Shown one piece after another: positions 13,399 through 16,931 of a stretch of DNA of 16,931 nt. Location: positions 1-16,931 of the forward strand of contig USPB01000013.1 in the NCBI GenBank assembly GCA_900556405.1, given 5' to 3'. Both the position numbers and the translations under genes were made by a program. Under the pieces are notes generated by a model. It ran no database searches. It was given only the letters and a program-made list of their open reading frames with translations, and was not told the DNA's origin. Each line of letters opens with the position of its first letter. Position 1 is the first letter of the stretch. This stretch comes from an uncultured Actinomyces sp. (GTDB lineage: Bacteria > Actinomycetota > Actinomycetes > Actinomycetales > Actinomycetaceae).

Positions 13399-14352
13399 CT
13401 ACGAGTGGTCGGGCGGTGAAAAGCGTTCTGCGCCCGACTGTGCGTCAGAATGGTCGCGGGCCTGCGCGCTCGCGGGTGCATTCTCCTCGGACGTTGATGA
13501 GGTCGGAGCAAAAGACCGCCTCCCGTAGGGAGCGGCAGCACTCTTTCGCGCGGAGGCGGAACGTCGCTGTGCCTCACGCAGCGCAGCATCACGGTCGAAC
13601 TGCGCGTCGGCAGCCGCCCGGCGCGAACGCGCCGATCGTCGCGCGAGGCCGGTGATCACGGCCAGCGCAAGGACACCGGCCGTGATCGCCACGATCGGTG
13701 TGAGTGAGCGTGCGGTGGAGGCGTGCTCGCGTTCCCGCGGGGATGAAGAAGACGCTGAAACGGGCGCCGACGGTGATGGGCCGGTGGAGGAAGCCGCGGC
13801 GGGCGCGTCGGTGTCAACGGTGCCCGTCGCGCTCACGTTGCCGGTGACGCCATGCCAGGTGACCGTGCTCGCGTCCGTCTTCGTCGAGGCCCCGGGGGTG
13901 GTGATCTGTCCGTCGTTCGAGGCCTCGACGATGACGGAGCTATGCGCGATCAGGGTGACGGACTCGATGGACGCAGAAGCATCGGGCGATGCGAAGCCCT
14001 CCAGGAGGCGCGTCGACGCTGAATCAAAGTGGAACACACCGCCGTCGTCGACGGAGACAACCTCGGCGCCGCCATCGGCAAGGTCCCACGTGAAACGGCA
14101 CCCGTCCACGCCGTCGACCGTCACGAGGAGAGAAGACGTCGCCTTGGCGGCCGTGCCCATCGACTGACACTGCTCGCCAATGAGTGCCTGATCCGTCACC
14201 AGCGTCACCTGATGGGTCGCGCTGACGCCCGGCGTCATGTCGTAGACCTCGGTGAGGCGGATCTGCGTCGGGTTGTCGGCGAGCGTTGGGCTCCCGCCCG
14301 CGGTCAGGGCGAGAGCCCCTGCGGTACCGAGCAACGCTCGCACACACCTCAT
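13399..14352 (-). CDS. LppM-like membrane protein with short basic cytoplasmic tail (317 aa)
   Basis: ATG 14352 overlaps the stop of the upstream acyltransferase gene (ATGA), implying translational coupling. Residues 1-25 are a signal peptide (LLGTAGALALTAGG, cleavage near TLA). The ectodomain (26-185) has two cysteines, C62 and C85, at exactly the same positions as in the 806-residue protein at 6488-8908, and a VTWHGVTGNVSATG block that resembles the end of LppM-type domains. A Ser/Pro linker precedes one membrane helix (about 217-236), followed by RRSARSRR and an 80-residue, Arg- and Ser-rich tail expected in the cytoplasm. No enzymatic motif. The two cysteines may form a disulfide outside the cell. 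Function unknown; the operon with a phospholipid acyltransferase suggests an envelope role. Confidence 0.8.
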   Translation of the reverse strand: MRCVRALLGTAGALALTAGGSPTLADNPTQIRLTEVYDMTPGVSATHQVTLVTDQALIGEQCQSMGTAAKATSSLLVTVDGVDGCRFTWDLADGGAEVVSVDDGGVFHFDSASTRLLEGFASPDASASIESVTLIAHSSVIVEASNDGQITTPGASTKTDASTVTWHGVTGNVSATGTVDTDAPAAASSTGPSPSAPVSASSSSPREREHASTARSLTPIVAITAGVLALAVITGLARRSARSRRAAADAQFDRDAALREAQRRSASARKSAAAPYGRRSFAPTSSTSEENAPASAQARDHSDAQSGAERFSPPDHS

Positions 14353-14927
14353 GCGGCCTCGTCCTCCGCGCGCAGGCGAGGAACCGACGTCTTCTCCGGG
14401 CGAATACCCACCTTATCTGCGTAAAACGCGCGGATAACCTCCATGTCGGCGCGCACGTCGCCCGTCAGCTGGTACGTCGGGCCCCAGCCGAACGTGCGGG
14501 TATTGCGGTCGATGAAGCCGAGCTGAATCGGCACGCCCGCCTCCATCGCGATGCGATAGAACCCGGACTTCCAAAAGTCGCGGTGCGAGCGCGTGCCCTT
14601 CGGAGTGATGCACAGCGTGAACGAGTCCGCCTCGCGGATGCGCGAAGCGACCTGGCCGACGAGGCCGTGCGCGGCGCTGCGCTCCACCGGGACGGCGCCG
14701 ATCTTCTTGACGAACCAGCCGAGCACCGGCGCCTTGACGACGGAATCCTTCACCAGGAAGGAGAACGTGCGTCCGGACTTCCACATGGAGATCGCCATGA
14801 AGACGCCGTCCCAATTCGAGGTGTGCGGAGCGCCAATGACGATGACCTTGTCCGGCAGAGGCTGCGTGGAGAGCTTCCACCGGGAAACGGACAGGTACGC
14901 GGACGCGATCGCGGAAGTGAGAGCCAT
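14349..14927 (-). CDS. PlsC-type 1-acylglycerol-3-phosphate acyltransferase family protein (192 aa)
   Basis: Start ATG 14927 is preferred because AAAGG lies upstream at good spacing; the frame extends further to 15089 but that would overlap the mutarotase-like gene heavily. Motif I HTSNWD (35-40) is the HX4D catalytic box of glycerolipid acyltransferases, with H35 as base and D40. Motif III appears as PKGTRS (109-114), usually PEGTRS, and the preceding GAVPVER (77-83) is motif II, which binds the phosphate. The protein would transfer an acyl chain to lysophosphatidate or a related lysolipid at the membrane. At 192 residues it is short for PlsC but usual for this subgroup. It is the middle gene of a three-gene run: 47 bases after the mutarotase-like gene and overlapping the next by 4 bases. 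Confidence 0.88.
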   Translation of the reverse strand: MALTSAIASAYLSVSRWKLSTQPLPDKVIVIGAPHTSNWDGVFMAISMWKSGRTFSFLVKDSVVKAPVLGWFVKKIGAVPVERSAAHGLVGQVASRIREADSFTLCITPKGTRSHRDFWKSGFYRIAMEAGVPIQLGFIDRNTRTFGWGPTYQLTGDVRADMEVIRAFYADKVGIRPEKTSVPRLRAEDEAA

Positions 14928-14974
14928 GAGGGCCTTTCTGGTCGTAGCTGGGGCTAATCCTACCCGCGGGTCGG

Positions 14975-15829
14975 TCAATCCAGTGACTCCACGGCGAGCG
15001 TCTGCGTCATCATGTGGGGATGCCCCGGCCACAGCGTGAGCGCCCGCTCGCGTACGGCCGCCGTCTCCACGCACACGAAGTTTTGCCACTCGCCCTCACC
15101 GATGTCGCTCATGGTGGCAGCGCCCTGCGACCAGGGGTTCCACACGATCGTTGAACCCGAGCCGTTCTTGTCCACGACGATACGCCGTCCCAGCTTCGGG
15201 TCGACGACCTGGACCTGCGCCGTGGAGGTGTAGACGCGGTCGGTCGGCCCAATAAAAGTGATGTCGCCGCTCTGGGTGGCATAGCGTTCGCGGACCTTGT
15301 CGTAGTAGCGTTCGCCGTCCAATCCCTCCACCGTCACGTCCTTGACGTCGCCGACGTGCAGGTAGGTGTGCAGGGCCGCCTCGATGGCGAAGGGGTGGTC
15401 GTCCTCGTTCGTCAGGGTCAGGGTGACGTTCAGTTCGTCCCCCGCGGATATGTCAAGACGCGCGCAGAACGAGTGGGGGTAGAGGGGAGAGGTCTCCCCC
15501 GTGTGGTGCAGCTCGAAGGTGAACGAGGCCGGGGCGTCGTCCGCGGGTTGCGTGCTTGAGCGCAGCGTCCACAGCGATGTGCGGGCAAACCCGTGCGCAC
15601 CTGCGCCGTCCCCCGGCCTCGTCGGCGAATCGGTGGGGCTGCCGAACCAGGGGAGACACAGGGGGATGCCGCCGCGAATCGCCTTCGTGCCATCGAGCAC
15701 CGCGCGGGAGGAGAGCCACAGGACGTCGGAATACCCGGTGGGACGCCATGACAACAGATGCGCGCCGAAGGGGGTGACAAGGGCCGAGGCCGCCGAAACG
15801 TCAGCGCTGAGCGTCGCGATGTCAGTCAT
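14975..15829 (-). CDS. D-hexose-6-phosphate mutarotase (YeaD-like aldose 1-epimerase family, 284 aa)
   Basis: Interconverts the alpha and beta anomers of glucose-6-phosphate or similar hexose phosphates in the cytoplasm. Family landmarks: FGAHLLSWRP (21-30), VLWLS (36-40), IRGGIPLCLPWFG (51-63), AHGFARTSLW (78-87), the LHTYLHV block (153-159; H154 is probably catalytic) and WQNFVCVE (248-255; E255 the probable catalytic base). The start ATG 15829 gives the expected N-terminus; a much longer frame upstream reads across the typA gene on the other strand and is not real. There is no Shine-Dalgarno site; a promoter with the -10 seven bases before the ATG suggests a leaderless transcript. It is the first gene of a likely operon with the acyltransferase and LppM-like genes, and it is divergent from typA. 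Confidence 0.9.
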   Translation of the reverse strand: MTDIATLSADVSAASALVTPFGAHLLSWRPTGYSDVLWLSSRAVLDGTKAIRGGIPLCLPWFGSPTDSPTRPGDGAGAHGFARTSLWTLRSSTQPADDAPASFTFELHHTGETSPLYPHSFCARLDISAGDELNVTLTLTNEDDHPFAIEAALHTYLHVGDVKDVTVEGLDGERYYDKVRERYATQSGDITFIGPTDRVYTSTAQVQVVDPKLGRRIVVDKNGSGSTIVWNPWSQGAATMSDIGEGEWQNFVCVETAAVRERALTLWPGHPHMMTQTLAVESLD

Positions 15830-15836
15830 AGTATTC

Positions 15837-15865
15837 AGTAAACGCCATCGGTTGGTATCGAGCAA
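15837..15865 (-). promoter_or_regulatory. Probable leaderless promoter for the mutarotase operon
   Basis: On the minus strand TTGCTC (15865-15860), a 17-base spacer and TTTACT (15842-15837) lie just before the gene; GAATACT (7 bases) separates the -10 from ATG. The transcript would start at or next to the start codon. Confidence 0.5.
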
Positions 15866-16066
15866 ATAGACCGGCCGGAGGGCGTCCAGATGAACGCCTG
15901 GCATCCGCGACGTGGTGGAATTCGCAGGATGGGGATCGCATTGCCCGTTGTTGAGCCGATATTCTTGAAGACGTATGTGCGTGAAGTCGATTCGAACCGG
16001 TCGCCTCCGCGACGTGCTCGCCTCCCAACACGCATAAATCTGTATCCACATTTGAGGAGTCCACAT

Positions 16067-16931
16067 ATGTCCACGCGTCCCGACCTGCGAAACGTCGCGA
16101 TCGTCGCACACGTCGATCACGGAAAGACCACGCTGGTTGACGCAATGCTCTGGCAGTCCGGAGCGTTCTCCGAGCGTGACACGGTCGAAAAGACCGGTGA
16201 GCGCGTCATGGACTCCGGCGATCTGGAGCGCGAGAAGGGCATTACCATTCTCGCGAAGAACACCGCCGTCCACTATCGCGGCCCCGCGGCGCAGGCTCTC
16301 GGCCTGGAAAACGGCGTCACCATCAACGTCATCGACACCCCCGGCCACGCCGATTTCGGCGGCGAGGTCGAGCGCGGCCTGTCGATGGTCGACGGCGTCG
16401 TCCTCATGGTCGATGCCTCCGAAGGCCCGCTTCCGCAGACCCGTTTCGTGCTGCGCAAGGCCCTGCAGGCACACCTGCCCGTCATCGTCGTCGTCAACAA
16501 GGTTGACCGTCCCGACTCGCGCATCGAAGAGGTCGTCTCCGAGACGACCGACCTGCTGCTCTCCCTGGGCGAGGACCTCATGAATGAGGGCATCGACATC
16601 GACGTGGACTCCCTCATGGACGTCCCCGTTGTCTACGCCTCCGCCAAGGCCGGCAAGTGCTCCCTGGAGAACCCGGGCGATGGCCAGCTGCCCACCGAGG
16701 ACCTTGAGCCCCTGTTCGAGACCATCCTCAACCGTATCCCCGGCCCCTCCTACGACGAGGACATGCCACTGCAGGCCCACGTCACCAACCTGGACGCTTC
16801 GCCGTTCCTGGGTCGTCTCGCCCTGCTGCGTATCCACAACGGCACCCTCAAGAAGGGTGCTGACGTGGGCCTGGCACGCCACGACGGCACCATCCAGCGC
16901 GTCCACATCTCCGAGCTGCTGGCCACCGAGG
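16067..16931 (+). CDS. typA: Translational GTPase TypA/BipA (5' part, 288 codons in the window)
   Basis: Ribosome-associated GTPase involved in stress adaptation and large-subunit assembly. ATG 16067 has GAGGAG (16054-16059) at 7-base spacing. All G motifs are present: P-loop AHVDHGKT (14-21), switch I with REKGITIL (55-62), DTPGH (90-94) and NKVD (144-147). The insertion after switch I (HYRGPAAQALGLENG, 69-83) is typical of actinobacterial TypA. From about residue 220 the EF-Tu-like domain 2 begins (LETILNRIPGP, then QAHVTNLDASPFLGRLALLRI). The gene is cut by the right edge; TypA is usually about 610-640 residues, so more than half lies outside. The 237-base divergent region to the mutarotase gene shows only a small 5-bp hairpin (16000-16013) and no clear typA promoter. 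Confidence 0.97.
   Translation, partial: MSTRPDLRNVAIVAHVDHGKTTLVDAMLWQSGAFSERDTVEKTGERVMDSGDLEREKGITILAKNTAVHYRGPAAQALGLENGVTINVIDTPGHADFGGEVERGLSMVDGVVLMVDASEGPLPQTRFVLRKALQAHLPVIVVVNKVDRPDSRIEEVVSETTDLLLSLGEDLMNEGIDIDVDSLMDVPVVYASAKAGKCSLENPGDGQLPTEDLEPLFETILNRIPGPSYDEDMPLQAHVTNLDASPFLGRLALLRIHNGTLKKGADVGLARHDGTIQRVHISELLATE

Noticed and set aside
15990..16015. GATTCGAACC resembles a tRNA T-loop on the minus strand
   Set aside because: The flanking bases do not form a 5-bp T stem, and no acceptor, D or anticodon arms can be folded around it.
14975..16906. A 643-codon open frame on the minus strand running through the typA gene
   Set aside because: Its N-terminal half is antisense to the well-recognised TypA coding sequence and has no family signature; only the part from 15829 down is a real gene (mutarotase).

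Overview
The window looks like a chromosomal stretch of a high-GC Gram-positive actinobacterium, probably an Actinomycetaceae member of the Schaalia/Actinomyces type. This is inferred from GC-rich codon use, clear AGGAGG-type ribosome binding sites mixed with probable leaderless genes, LppM-like actinobacterial envelope proteins and several EcsC-family proteins. No rRNA, tRNA, CRISPR array or phage genes were seen. The left edge carries the end of an IS30-type transposase that abuts a truncated EcsC-family gene, so the first 460 bases are a mobile-element scar.

Layout, left to right. (1) 1-458: transposase 3' end and EcsC relic, closed by a strong terminator. (2) 603-1607: a full EcsC-family gene. 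(3) 1736-3223: a cytoplasmic GH13 alpha-amylase, converging on a TPR/YbjN-domain gene (3284-4102, minus) across a perfect 12-bp-stem terminator. (4) 4210-6476: two tandem 362-residue EcsC-family paralogues that align end to end without a gap. (5) 6488-8908, minus: an 806-residue membrane protein with an LppM-like ectodomain and a very long proline-rich (PEP-repeat) cytoplasmic tail. (6) 9150-10378: a GNAT acetyltransferase and a MerR regulator; the MerR gene has a textbook 19-bp-spacer promoter with a dyad and appears leaderless. (7) 10490-11656, minus: a GH20-like protein that has lost the catalytic Asp-Glu pair. (8) 11844-13337: a glutamine-synthetase-family enzyme. (9) 15829-13399, minus: a probable three-gene operon of hexose-6-phosphate mutarotase-like protein, PlsC-type acyltransferase and a second LppM-like membrane protein. 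(10) 16067 to the right edge: typA/bipA, cut by the window.

Functionally the window mixes alpha-glucan and sugar-phosphate metabolism (amylase, mutarotase), nitrogen assimilation (glutamine synthetase), membrane lipid synthesis (acyltransferase) and envelope proteins of unknown role (four EcsC units, two LppM-like proteins). The most unusual points are the concentration of EcsC genes around a YbjN gene, the two LppM-like proteins with cysteines at identical positions (62 and 85) but very different tails, the GH20-like protein without its catalytic dyad, and the MerR promoter geometry. All family names come from recognising motifs by eye; no database search was possible.
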